Source of the DNA: Isoetes taiwanensis
Taxonomy: Eukaryota > Streptophyta > Lycopodiopsida > Isoetales > Isoetaceae
Assembly: GCA_021234155.1 (NCBI GenBank)
Contig: JAJEKV010000013.1
Location: 17,833,781 to 17,897,780, forward strand
DNA: 64,000 nucleotides
Direction: 5' to 3'
Both the position numbers and the translations under genes were made by a program. This document shows positions 33,725-44,889 of this stretch, piece after piece (within the stretch, counting starts at the first letter, position 1; each line of letters starts with the position of its first letter). The notes below the pieces were generated by a model that made no database searches, had not been told where the DNA came from, and saw nothing but the letters and a program-made list of their open reading frames with translations.

Positions 33725-33950
33725 ACAGTTTTTTTTTGTAAAGCAAGAAAAAAAAGTCTGAGGTTGGCACAGATATTGCTAAAGAAAGGTTGCTGGAACA
33801 TGCATGTGAACTAGAAAAAATATTAAACAGGAAGTACAGTTGAAGAGAGAATGATACAGTTCTTTTGTAAAGCAAGGAAGAAAGTCTGAGGTTGACACAG
33901 ATATTGCTAAGGAAAGGTTGCTGGAACATGCATATGAACTAGAAAATATT
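33725..33950. repeat. Tandem duplication in the Copia 3' untranslated part
   Basis: A block of roughly 115 bp containing AAGTCTGAGGTT(G)(G/A)CACAG and GGTTGCTGGAACATGCAT occurs twice, at about 33725-33840 and 33845-33950, with modest divergence. It follows the end of the RNase H coding part and precedes the LINE fragment. Confidence 0.7.
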
Positions 33951-34034
33951 TTATGCAAAGAAGTTGTCAAAAATCATATGTTTGGAACATGGATATGAAG
34001 AGGATGCTGTATAAATGCTTAGTGTAGTTAGTAG

Positions 34035-34570
34035 TGTTGGATGGATGTGAAGTCTGGAGGTCGGGATTACCAAACTGTCGGTGGAACCAAGTCGAAAAGT
34101 TAAAAAAAGAGTTTCTTATACGAAATTGAGTAAAACCCATACATCTTATGAGATGATATTAGTGGAGTATGGAATGATTTCTTTAGAAGGAGAAGCTCTC
34201 CTTCAAGCTGTGATATATATGAAAAAACAACAAAAAAATATCAAATGATCGATTACCACATCTATCTACGATGGAAAGTAAGGCAAAGGACTGACACATG
34301 GTTGGCAAAATAGAACATGCACATAGATGATTGTCCCAAGAAGGTACCGGGGAGTAGATCGTGCAAGGGATAAAATCAGTGTTGTGGAAATCGAATTCAA
34401 AAAATGGAAGAATACAGAAAAAAACATGAATCCAAAACTTATAAAGGCTAAATACTTGAAGAATGATGTACCAACCGTGAAGCACAAGGTATTGTGCATG
34501 CGACTTAGTTTCATCATCTAGGTATCGAGGAGGGCAGATGGAAGAACATTTCGAGGGAGAGAAGAACATG
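34035..34570 (+). mobile_element. LINE ORF2 C-terminal fragment
   Basis: The plus strand encodes DGCEVWRSGLPNCRWNQVEK followed by LKKEFLIR and VKPIHLM, then LVEYGMISLEGEALLQAVIY. This is the Y/D-G-x-E-V-W-G...W...v-e-k-l-q-k-x-F-L pattern found after the RT of EN-type LINEs, as in the LINE at 37921. It continues to about 34520 (RARDKISVVEIEFKKWKN). It is broken by frame changes and lacks RT. From 34570 to 34920 nothing clear is seen. Confidence 0.6.
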
Positions 34571-34921
34571 TAGAGCTCATGGCAAGGATGCAGTAGAACT
34601 GAAATCCATACTCTCTCACTTTGCGCAGCTTATGTAGTTCTGAGATCGAGATATGGGATACAGGGGAATCTAGATGACTTGTTTTACCACTATCTATTGC
34701 TAGAAATTTCATTGTAGATGTTCTAAATGTAAGAAAAGCATGTATCTCTAGTATAGATGTGATATTAGATGTTAAATATGAGGGAGATTTGATTGAGTTG
34801 AGCAATGATGCTTCTAACTAAGGAAGCTCATTAGATGATTGGAATGGTGTATCACATATTTTGGACGTCTGATAGACTTGATGGTCTCAGTAGACATAAG
34901 AGGACATGTCATTTTCTTTCA

Positions 34922-34967
34922 TCTCTCCCTCCCTCCCTCCCTCCCTCTCTCTCACACACACACACAA
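34922..34967. repeat. (TCCC)n-(CA)n microsatellite
   Basis: CTCCCTCCCTCCCTCCCTCC followed by CTCTCTCTCACACACACACA on the plus strand. Confidence 0.9.
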
Positions 34968-35089
34968 ATGCCACTGGTTGCCTCGTCTCAGACATAGGGC
35001 ATACTTTAACCACAATGCTTACTGAATTGGAGCCACTAATCAAAAGGGAATGTGCTAAGATGAAACAAATCGCAGTTCTTTAATGTCAA

Positions 35090-36088
35090 TGTATCTGCTT
35101 ACTGGCCTTGCAATTCCAATACGGATTTTTTTTTAAATTTGCCTCCCAAAATTGAAAATATTTTATGTTTTGACATTGCTAAATGTTATGAAAACATTCC
35201 ATTAGAAGGCGAGGATGGGATTATTAATATCATGTCCAAAATGGTAAACTTGGCCTTTAAAACTTGACTCAAGGTGAGCATGTATATTTTAAAACATGTG
35301 GCAACAACATTAAATGCAGAATTGCAGCTCGAGTTCCAGAAGGTTGGAATATCCTAAATAAAGAAACAATTATCATATGGAACACATGGCTCTTGAATTG
35401 TGGAATCATTAGATGTGGTAATGATTTGTAGCGCCAACTAAGAGGCATACCAATGGGTTTCTCGTGTTCACCCTTGTGGTGCAACTAGTATTTGTCGTGG
35501 TATGAAATTACTTTTTTTAAAAGATTGGCTTCCCTAGATAAATATGACCTAATGAAACTATTTGCTTTTTCATATCGCTACATAGATGATTTGTGCACCT
35601 TGAATAATTCCATGGCTCCTGCTTTCTTTCGGCTTGAGGAACCAAGGGTCCATGATAACCCCTTTTGGATATATCCAAGTGAGCACTTAAAATTTGAATT
35701 CCAGTCTAAAGACCAATTTCATGCTTATTTCCTTAGGACGGAAATTGACTGCTCCATTATGAACAATGTGATGATAAATAAATATGATAAAAGACGAGAG
35801 TTGAACTTTAAATTTGTCCAATTCATTCACTTGGAGTCTAATAGACCTATTGGTAATGCTTACAAAGTCATTCTTTCACAAGTATTTACACTTGTGTATT
35901 GCTGCAATTCAGTAGAAGGTTTTGTAAAGGAGTTGAAAACCTTAATAGATGCATTTGTGTTGAATGGCTTCCAAGAACAGCGATTATTGGCATTAGTGCG
36001 CAAATATTTGAGGAATAACATATTTCCAGCGGCAAGGTTCAGCATTAATGATGCGACATCCTCGCCACTACTAGAAAGTAAACATTAA
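35090..36088 (+). mobile_element. Penelope-like element reverse transcriptase fragment
   Basis: The RT motifs are those of Penelope-like elements, not of LINEs or LTR elements. FDIAKCYENIPLEG (about 35172-35213) and RGIPMGFSCSPLW (about 35442-35482) lie in separate frames. The frame 35492-36088 (198 residues) follows, with YEITFFKRL, the catalytic SYRYIDDLCTLNN (about residues 27-39), IYPSEHLKFEF, FLRTEIDCSI, YDKRRELNFKF and SQVFTLVYCCNSVEGFVKEL. This last order (IYP, YDKR-x-x-F-x-F, SQ...C...F) is characteristic of the PLE RT and thumb. The upstream region is shifted in frame and the N-terminal part is not visible. No GIY-YIG endonuclease is found in 36089-36540. The element is old and inactive. 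Confidence 0.7.
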
Positions 36089-37796
36089 TAAGGTACTATT
36101 TTGTTCCATATTGTGGCAAATGTTGCATTTTCTTCCTTATTAATTTAAAGACAAGTGTGAATTCGACAATTACGTATTTGGCCTTGTGCATTGTGAAAAA
36201 ATCAACTTGGTAATACCGAGAATCCTTCCTTTTTTTATTGCTTTAAGACCACTAAGTTTTTTAAACCAGAATTGGTACTATCTACAATTGCTACTGTCAA
36301 TTATTTTAATATCTAACAAACACAATTGTGATTGTCAATTATTTTAACATCTAGCAAAAAGCGGCAGATTACATTCACGATTAAGGCAGCTCTACTTTTG
36401 CTATTTTTCAATTCTTGGCCTGATTTAGATGGGCAGATGGAGGAGCCTGAACCCTGACCCAAATCGATTCTAACAGATGGAGATGCCGGATGCCACATTT
36501 CAGATCTGGTCCACCTCTTCCAGGCGGTCTATTCGCCATCTGTTTTGCTCTTGAAGCTGCAATTGACACATCATAGACTGCATGAACAGGTATTGCATGC
36601 TGATTTCGAATTAAATAGAGTGATTAAACATGGGCTACACTATCCAAAGCCCAAAGCATGCTCGGATATTGTCACAGGCTTTGTTTCATTATCCTCTAAC
36701 TCCACAGACAGCTATAAAGCACTGATTTCCTTCGTGGGCTCCAAACCGATTACACAACCCAATTATGGCTTTCACTTCTTCACATCTTGATGACGATGGC
36801 TCTTCAAATCAGGTCCTATTTTAATTGATTGCCTTTATCTCTTGTGTTTGAAGATCCAGGACATTTTTCTGAATGCTTTGAGCTGTCTATTAAATTGCTT
36901 TTAGAACTGATTGCATAATCACTTCTGCATATGCTATGCAAAATTTTCTTTGCCAGTTTACACGTGTTATGTGATTAGTTATTGACTAGATACATCTGAG
37001 CTTTTCTATTTGTACCGCATTGTTTTTCCATACTCATGTATTTGCTTTTGCGGGCTGATTTCCATCAATATGTATTGTTCTTCTATACTCATGTATTTGT
37101 TTTTGCGGGCTGATGTATATCAATATGTAACTAAAATTACATGCTTATATACTCCTTTATGTGCTTATATACTTACAATCATGGGGCTGATCACATCTGT
37201 ATGTTGTTAGAATTATATGCATGTATACTAATCTAATAGCCAGCTTCTACTCTTACACCTAGTTAATGATACTCCTAGTAAAATATTATTGCTTATGGGA
37301 GGATGCCTTTTTTATAGTATTTCCCTTTCCTATTTATTTTCAACAGTCAGTCTATATGGACAAGTCTTACTTTTTACAATCTTCAGGAATGTGGCTCCTA
37401 TTTTCTTAACAAAGTTTAGCTTCACTGTTCATTCCTGTTACTATTCTGTCGGAATTTATAACTCGTGTGAGACCGTTTTTTACATTCATAATACTTAGAA
37501 GGTTTGACATCGATAACAAATGGTTCTTTGCTACGACACCTGTAATACGGCTTGCAACTAACTTCGTTTGTTTGCTTGCTATGGATGCAGGTAACAGCAA
37601 AGGCCTTGACCTTTGACGTATTTAAACAACAGAAGTTGCCTTCGTAGAAGGGAGTAATTATTTCTGTTTGTTTGAATGCATCTTTAATCTACTCTTGAAG
37701 AGATATGATACGGTCATATATATTATACTATTCTACATTGAGTTAGTTAAAATATGGTTTTGCTTGGTTTAGCTTTTGCTAAGGTGTTCTACGTCT
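36089..37796. other. No gene supported; one 57-bp tandem duplication
   Basis: A/T-rich sequence. A tandem pair (about 37028-37084 and 37085-37140) repeats ATACTCATGTATTTG(C/T)TTTTGCGGGCTGAT. A plus-strand frame at 36545-36790 has no domain and no splice context. Confidence 0.45.
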
Positions 37797-37919
37797 CTGT
37801 CTCCTCCCTCCCTCCCTCTCTCCCTTCCTCCCCCTCCCCCCCTCTCCCTCTCCCTCTCTCACAAATTGGCCACATGCACTATACATCGAGAGACAAAAAT
37901 TATATAGCATAGCTCGAGA
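37797..37919. repeat. Left arm of a 5-kb-spaced inverted repeat
   Basis: A pyrimidine tract (37797-37860) followed by ACAAATTGGCCACATGCACT and a stretch ending AGCATAGCTCGAGAG. The reverse complement lies at 43106-43245 with a few differences. The two arms bracket the LINE at 37921-42880 and the foldback element at 42885. Confidence 0.7.
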
Positions 37920-37920
37920 G

Positions 37921-40900
37921 AAGGAAGGAAGGAAGGAAGGAAGGAAGTTTATTTTAACGTCCACGGAGGCCAGAGGCCTATGAGACGGTACATGCAGAGA
38001 ACAGGCAAAAAGCCAAAACCCCAACACCAAAACAAACAATGTAATCAGACAAGAGAACCCTACCAGGGATGAAAAACCCCCACTTGGGAGGAAAACCCTA
38101 ACAAGAGGGCTCTCAAATACCATGCCCCTCAAGAGCAAGTCGAAGCCGAAATCTGCGGGGATGTAAGCTCCCGGTCAAGGCTACCATAGGTGATGCGAGT
38201 AATCGATGTAGCGGTGTGTCGAGCATCTAAGATCGATTGTGCCACCGCGCCGGACATGGGCATATGCCGGGCACCGCCTGGAGGGCATGGTGCTCATCCT
38301 CTATCACGTGCATCTCACAACACCGACATATCCTCTCCTCCCACGAAGGGGATCCCGTGCCCGCCATTCACCCCCAACTGTTTCACCCCCGAGGTAATGG
38401 GAACCCGTCCCTATGGCGCAATAGCTCTCCGCTTCTTCCACGAGATGTGTGCTTTCAAGCACCGATGGGGTCCATGCTCAAGGCCGGGATTAACTGAAAG
38501 CGTGATAGTGCTCTCGTCTTGGGCTTTGCAAGAGTAGAGGCATCCCCAGGTGGTGGTAGCATAGCCCGTGATCCAATTGCCCATTGCATCGGGAATGCGC
38601 GGTCTGCCACCATCCGTTGGTAATCCATAGACCACCTCCTAAACCATCCCTTACATGCTGGTTTCGCCGCCATACCCTCTTGGTGGGGGCCGGCGTTAAC
38701 AACACGGCTCGTGGGGGCAAGCGATGCTCATCCATCCCATCCACCTTATGGAAGCAAGTAAGATGCCTGCAAGATAGCGAATGCGGTAAAGGCCGTAACC
38801 CCGCCTCATACAACAAAATCTCGATGCGCATTTGTCCTTCACTCCCAAGCTATATGTCAAGAAAGCTTTACGCACCCTTTCCAACCTATCCCACGTGTTT
38901 TGCTAATCGGGCGGGCCCCAAACCTCCACCCCATATAGCAAAGACTGCTCGACTAAAGCTCCTAAAGCGGTGTGCTCTCCTCGCCCAAATACGGAGATCT
39001 ATCCCAAGAACACGCCGCTTTTAATCGTGATATAAAGCCTTCCAAACCAGACCGGCTCTCCTCTCCACACACTCATCCCACAAAGATGTTAGTAGTGAAA
39101 TCAATTCCCGTGATACTTGAAGCTCGCGACCATCTCCACTTCCCCGCCCCTCGTAATATAACTCCGGGATAGGGTGTTGCGAGGACAGGATCGCGGAGAA
39201 GCTTAGTTTTGTGCAAGTTCACTGTCATTCCCGCTGCCCCCACGTAACCCATCGAGGGCATCCAAATGCCGCTGCATACCGCTGGCCGCGGTGGGCTAGC
39301 AAAGCTACATCATCCGCGATATAGCAACGGGGCTCACGAGGTCGCCAGATAATTGCACCCCGCTCCCCATGGTGCCGCATCCACGCCTCCAAGCTATCAA
39401 TGTACAACCCAAAAGCGTTGGAGACAACGGGCAGCCCCGCTTAACTCCCATAGTGCTAGCTACCCCACGATCTTCTTCATAAGGCAAAGGCAAAGCATGA
39501 ATCCCATCATAAAGCCGGTGCACCCCATCTCGCAACTCCCCGTGGAACTCGCAAGTCTTGCAACCTCTCGCCACAAGATGTCTCGGGACGGATCATATGC
39601 GCCTTTAAAATCTACAAAGCAAAGAATACAAGTCCTCGTCACAAGATTCAGGCTTGCCTCCATCAACACTCTCAAAGTGAAGATATGGTCGGTCGTGGAG
39701 TGAGTCGGGCGAAAGCCCCGCCGGCCAATTGCCTCCCCGCCCCACTTTAGTGAGTTTCTCCACCACCCCCGCCGGGGAGCTTTCAAACGGCAAGCTTACC
39801 ATAATCATCCGGTAATTACGGCCATCCTTATTACCGGCTTTATGCACGTGAACAACCTTACTAACCATCCACTCTGGGGGAGCCCTCGCCGTGAGCCTGG
39901 TTGATGATCACCGGCAGGGCCCCTATCACGATGGGCCACCCCATTTCAAATTTCTACCGCAGCCCTTTGTAAATCCTTTTGCCTTGCCATTCGCCGGATG
40001 CTCGAGACCCGGGCTGACATCCTCCCGCTGTGAGCTGCAAGCACCTCTCCTACCTCGATCAGGGACCCCGCATTAGCTCCGGTGGGTCATATAACTCCCG
40101 CAGCCGGTGCATCCATTGCTCCACACTTACATTACGACCACCGGGCGCTTCGGTATAACACCTTACGCCAAAAGCTTTTGGCTCGCCCACGAAAGCATAT
40201 CAAACAGCGCCCCGGTTTACGCCATGTATCTCCCCTTCTTGGCTTTTAGGAAGAGCTTATAGTCTTGCGAGCCTCGTGGGTCGCGAACTCGTGGATCTAT
40301 GACCAAAGCGCCACTGGCTCTTTAGAGCCTTGCAATCAAACATCAAACCACGGGTTCTCGTGAAAATCGCGCGGTGTCCCTCCTTGGAGGGCCCTTCACC
40401 GCAAAGGAAGCCCCAAAGAAATGCAAGCGCCCTCACCAGCCATGCACACTGCCTTGCGAAGGTGTGTAAAAGCTATCAAACCCCCAGAACTCCCCGCACC
40501 AACACAGATTCATACCGGGCCCTCGCCCCGATAGCGTGGGATGTATGGTAACCCTCCACCCCTTTGCGGTGTCTCCACTATTGAGTGCTCCCAATTCAAT
40601 TGACATAAAGCGGTAGTGATCCGGACAAAGCCTCCTCATCCCCCGTGCTTTGCCAATGGAGAAGTGTGTAACCATATCAAGTGCCGCACCGGGCGAAGGT
40701 AATCCAACACACTAGCTCCCCATCCGCCTATCACTCCCGCAAGTAACACCCCCGAAAGTGTGGCCATCGGCGATACCATTACAAATTACCATGTCAAAAC
40801 CCGGCAGAGCGGACCCGGTACGCCAAATGGTCTAGCCACCATATCCCGAGGGAGTGCCGTGTATGCTTTGAATAGCCGCCTCTGCCAAAGCGGATCGGCA

Positions 40901-42880
40901 TTAGCGCCACCTTGGAAGGTCACCGACCGCGAATCTAGGCCGACGAGCATTGAAATCTCCTAGCAAAAACACTTTGCCCCCGCGCCTATAGCGGTCTATG
41001 TCATCATACGAGTTCCCTATCACAAGATTCGGACATCGTAGGTTCCGTGATCATGTACCTGGTAGAACTTAGAGCCCGTGATGGGGAATGTAGCGACTAG
41101 CAAGAAACAATGGGACATGACTAGGCTCTAATACCATTACCCACATGTAGCGCTTAAATGCATCGGACTTCTGAAGTGTGATCTTGCATGCTAAGGCGCC
41201 CCTAAAGTAGCAAGCCACTCCCACCGCACGTGCGCGTCGCCATGGGCTTCATTAGCAAGTGAGAAATGCCGATATCCTCGAATGTCCGGAAATCGATGCC
41301 CTTCATACTCCCATGTCTCCCCGGTAGAAGACGATGTCCATGTCTCGCCGCGATCCCATTCAAGCCATCGCCCTTCGCCACGGGAAGCCTCTACAATTCC
41401 GTGAAACAATGCGAAGACACTTTCCCCTATGCCGATCAAGGGCCGTGGACCCATCCCGAGTGCCCGAGGGACGCAGCTGCGTGGTTGGAATAACTCGGGC
41501 AGCCTGGACGATGGGACCCCGATGGATGTCTTTGCAGGTTGTGGAAGGCCTCAATCCGCCCTCTCCCCTCCCCGGCCTCGGCGTTCTGATGTTCCCTGGG
41601 CCTGGCCGCCCTGCGACGCTGTTGCGTGGGAATGCGGGCCCGGGAACTGTTTGACGAGGAGGCACATATACCTTCATCTTGCCATTAACCAAACCAGCGG
41701 TCCCTCCAAATTTTGTCGAATCTCTCTTATCTTGACCAACTCTTGGCTTCTTTCCCGTTGTTGCGATGGCGTGGAGATCCAGGATCGGGTATATGGGCGC
41801 CTTTCAAGCGGCGAGCGGTGCAACAACAAAGATTTTGCCTCCCAATCCAAGGCTGCAAACTTAACTAGCCGAGGTCTCATGCTCGGTCCTCAGGCCACGA
41901 TTGGACTCTTGATAACCAAATCTTGTAAGCTTACCCACGGCAAATCCTGCCTTGCTCCTCCCGGCAATCCCCGCACACAATAAGGTTGAGGCGGCGTGCA
42001 CGGATGTCTTGCTCCTCACGGTACCCTTTGATTCCACGAGCCACCTCGGCCTGCGGTATAGGGTGCTGGTGCGATGACGTGGTGCACTCCGGGACTCGTT
42101 GCACCTCCATTAGGAGGTCCTGCATCTCTTGGTCGTAAGTGGGCCATATGGTTCTCTATATGTAAGCATCTTCCCGACATCTCTGCCAATGCGCCTTTGC
42201 TTCATCAAGGAATTGGAGCCTGCCCCACACCGCTTCCACATCCTTTTCCTTAGCATCTATCCTACCAGCCATGCTTGTGACTTGTACAATCTGCCAAAAA
42301 GAACCCTTCATGTCGGTCCATGCTTGCGCCATGTCTTCCATCCATCATTTGGTGGACCTTATCCAAGCGGTGCCCCATCTCCTCGTTGACTATTTTGCGT
42401 TGTTGCTTGTATCTCCCTCTTATCCGGTCATTAGCCTTTTGGGCTCCCCGCAATCATAATCCCCGAGGCGAACTTCCACAAGGGAAATTCGGCCCTTACT
42501 TCTGGAGAAGCCGCTTCTTGAGCTGACCCCGGGCAGATGGTCCGTGATGCCTCCAAGCTTGCCGCCTTAGCACGAGGGAACCGGCCTGTTCTCGCACAAC
42601 CACGATTGCCTCACCGTGATACCGCTTTCGATGGGGACGAGGTATCCAAATTGCGGGCTCTTTTCTTCAGCCGCGCATGCATCTTTGTCGGGTCGCCATA
42701 GAGGGCCGGACCGGCGGGTGGATTCCGGCTACTAAAACAAAGGAAACACCATACAAATCATAATCACCGGAAAAGCTCATTCGATAAGCTTTCCAAGAGC
42801 CCATGAACACCGAATCGACACCGTAATCCCCGAGTTATGAGCAAAAGAGCGGGGCTGAAACCCTAAGCCAAAGATGGCGC
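37921..42880 (-). mobile_element. LINE 1: EN-RT retrotransposon with (AAGG)n tail
   Basis: Minus strand, 5' at right. ORF1: a start near 42684 (MHARLKKRARNLD), a charged region (42341-42156), and an RNA-binding-like piece (RARRLNLIVCGDCREEQG, about 42030). ORF2: an AP-type endonuclease opening with LRIVSRNCRGF (about 41412). RT pieces follow: GFRPTHSTTDHIFTLRVLME and FVDFKGAYDP (39720-39600), GVKRGCPLSP (about 39440), and the catalytic CYIADDVALLA (about 39330). A YGVEVWGPP and VRKAFLTYSLGVK segment follows (38930-38820). 3' end: hairpin AGGCC-AGA-GGCCT (37967-37979), GTGGACGTTAAAATAAAC and the tail. It is about 5 kb and looks full length. It is unusually G+C and CpG rich, and the frames are much broken. 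Confidence 0.8.
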
Positions 42881-42884
42881 CGAG

Positions 42885-43107
42885 GAAGAGGATCTTTCGA
42901 TGCCTAACAGGTTCCATTTGGGAGCAAAATTCAAGCCTTCCACTAGATTTTCTCGCCATTATTCCTATTTCGTAAAGTCTGATTTTATGAGATTGAAGGA
43001 AAAATCTCATAAGATGAGACTTACGGAATAGTGGCAAAAAAAAACTGGCGGGGGGCTTGAATTTTGTTCCCAAATGGAACTCGTTAGGGCATCGAGAGAT
43101 CATCTTC
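42885..43107. repeat. Foldback (hairpin) element, 105-110 bp arms
   Basis: The left arm 42885-42994 and the right arm 43003-43107 are inverted copies with about 85-90% match, separated by about 8 bp. For example GGTTCCATTTGGGAGCAAAA (42910-42929) pairs with the complement of TTTTGTTCCCAAATGGAAC (43062-43080). The outer ends pair as GAAGAGGATC and GATCATCTTC. This is the structure of a foldback MITE. It lies just upstream of the 5' end of LINE 1. Confidence 0.75.
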
Positions 43108-43245
43108 TCGAAGCTATGCTATATAATTTTGTCTTTCAATGTATAGTGCATGTGGCCAATTTGTGAGAGAGGGAGGGGGGGGGAGGGGGGAGGGGAGGGA
43201 GAGAGAGGGGGCAGGGGGAGAGGGAGAGGGAGAGGGAGAGAGAGA
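43106..43245. repeat. Right arm of the inverted repeat with purine tract
   Basis: TCTCGAAGCTATGCTATATA (43106-43125) and GTATAGTGCATGTGGCCAAT (43141-43160) followed by (GA/GGGA)n to 43245. It is the inverted counterpart of 37797-37919. LINE 2's tail starts directly after it. Confidence 0.7.
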
Positions 43246-44610
43246 GATGAAATGAAATGAAATCTATTATTCCATCTTCGAGACCACCAGGTCTATGAGA
43301 CGTTTACAAGTTACATTCAAAATTATAAAACAAATCATCCAGTGCGTCTTCTGAGAGTAACACACTGGGCTCCTCTATCTCAATCTCTCGCACCTTCTGA
43401 TTTTTCAAACAAGCATCTCTATATTTAAGAATGTCAACAATATATCCCCAATGGATACCCCTGGTGCGAAAAGAACTCCTCAAGGGAGGTAGCACTGATC
43501 CCATGTATGACTCTTAAGTCCGAATAAGCACGGCAACAAAGTAAGATATGAGCCTCATCCTCCACCACACCGTCACTACACAAGTTATGATTGTCTAAGA
43601 TCATGGCGATGTTCCGCCCATCTCCCTACCTCCACACCAAGATGGTGCGAGCTTAACCGCATCCTTGCAATTGCTTGCCTATGCTTCATAGATATGGGTT
43701 CACTAAGATATCATTTGCCTTCAATGTAGAATTCATCCGAAGTCCGATAGTACTCTTTCTTCACAATTTGGCGTATCTATGTCTTAGTGAGAACACTCTT
43801 CCAAACCCATCCCTCAATATCTTCCCCGATTCATCTCGCAATTCAGTGAATATCCATCCCCATTTCACCACCATCTACTAATATCCGTGATACCAACCTT
43901 TATTCACTACTCTCACGCTGCAGCAATTCTTTTGCAAGCTATTCTGGGCATATCATATAAAACCTTATGCAGATAACGTAAGGTTTTGCAAAGAGCTTCA
44001 TCTTCAAGGAGTATCATCCCAAGACTCTCCTAACATCATATCATATGGCGTTTGCATTTTAGTGCCCAGTTCCGTTTGAAAAAATTTCTTTTGTATTTTT
44101 CCACCTTTTTCCACCCATCATTAGCTTAGGCCCGGCCTCCGTGCTTCATAACCATACAAGATAACCGTTTGTACCAATACTTTAAAGAGCATCGTTTCAT
44201 TTCAAAGTTCCAAATGTCAAAGATTCACACACCTTCTCGCAGATTGCATATAGTGTCTTTAAGCCCAAGACTCACTCTATGTCCGGACCGCCGATTCCAA
44301 TTCGGACTTTTGTCTACAAATAAACCCAGATACTTATAGCTTTCAACGACCTCAACTTGCTTACCCTTGTAAAGTAGCCGCGACATGATCTGTTTTATTC
44401 GGCTCCAAAAACAACAATTTTAGTCTTTTCCAGATTCACCGCATACTTTTAGCATCACAAAAAACCGCAAGCACATCCAAATGTCTTTGAATCCCCTATA
44501 TGCTCCGAGATAGCAACACAATATCATCAGCATATAGCAAGAGCATAAGTACATACCCATTCAAGGATGTACCATCCCTCCATGTGCTCTTATCCACCCC
44601 TCCGCCTGAT

Positions 44611-44889
44611 CTATGAACAATCCAAACAAGGTAGGGGACAAAGGACACCCCTGATTTTAACTCCCATATTACTCTCTACTACATCATCACACATTCCAAC
44701 AAAAGGGAAAGAGAGTTGCACGAGTACTTTGTTGTAAAGAACACTTACCGCATGCCTAAGCCCCATCGGGATGCCCAAATCTACCATCCTATGCCACAGA
44801 TTTTGCCTATTCACCATGTCAAAGGCCTTGCTGAAATCCACAAATATAGCATACAAAGGTTTCCTTTTTCCCACCACTGAATCCATCAT
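44611..44889 (-). CDS. LINE 2 reverse transcriptase, part
   Basis: A 92-residue frame with KRKPLYAIFVDFSKAFDMVN (the RT motif carrying the first catalytic Asp), LWHRMVDLGIPMGLRHAVSV and the VLYNK segment. It stops shortly after GVKIRGVLCPLPCLD, where an active enzyme would have G-V-(R/K)-Q-G-x-x-L-S-P. The Y/FADD box region lies just downstream on the minus strand (about 44540-44500) in another frame. It copies element RNA into DNA at the target if intact; here it is decayed. Confidence 0.7.
   Translation of the reverse strand: MMDSVVGKRKPLYAIFVDFSKAFDMVNRQNLWHRMVDLGIPMGLRHAVSVLYNKVLVQLSFPFVGMCDDVVESNMGVKIRGVLCPLPCLDCS

Larger units (their letters stand above)
27531..33960 (+). mobile_element. 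Younger Ty1/Copia element, with two nested insertions
   Basis: The candidate 5' LTR starts between 27531 and 27540 and ends in CA at 28200. It is followed by TGGTATCAGG (28203-28212), matching the 3' end of initiator Met tRNA, the usual Copia primer site. Parts: gag (about 28360-29000) with two zinc knuckles (CYLCNQHGHIKANC, CYNCEGFGHIASNC), protease (DSGADRS, about 29210), integrase (about 29590-30230), RT (about 30780-31560), connection region (32583-32850) and RNase H (33250-33720). Two other elements sit inside it, at 31564-32564 and 32854-33205. Apart from these it looks close to whole, with only a few breaks. The 3' LTR was not recognised; sequence after 33960 is a LINE fragment. Age cannot be taken from LTR pairs, but it is younger than the relic at 25411. 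Confidence 0.85.

Noticed and set aside
34922-34967. CRISPR-like or telomere-like repeat
   Set aside because: It is a plain microsatellite; no spacer array or telomere motif occurs in the window.
38190-42526. Many plus-strand frames
   Set aside because: They are antisense to LINE 1, whose minus-strand protein motifs are clear.
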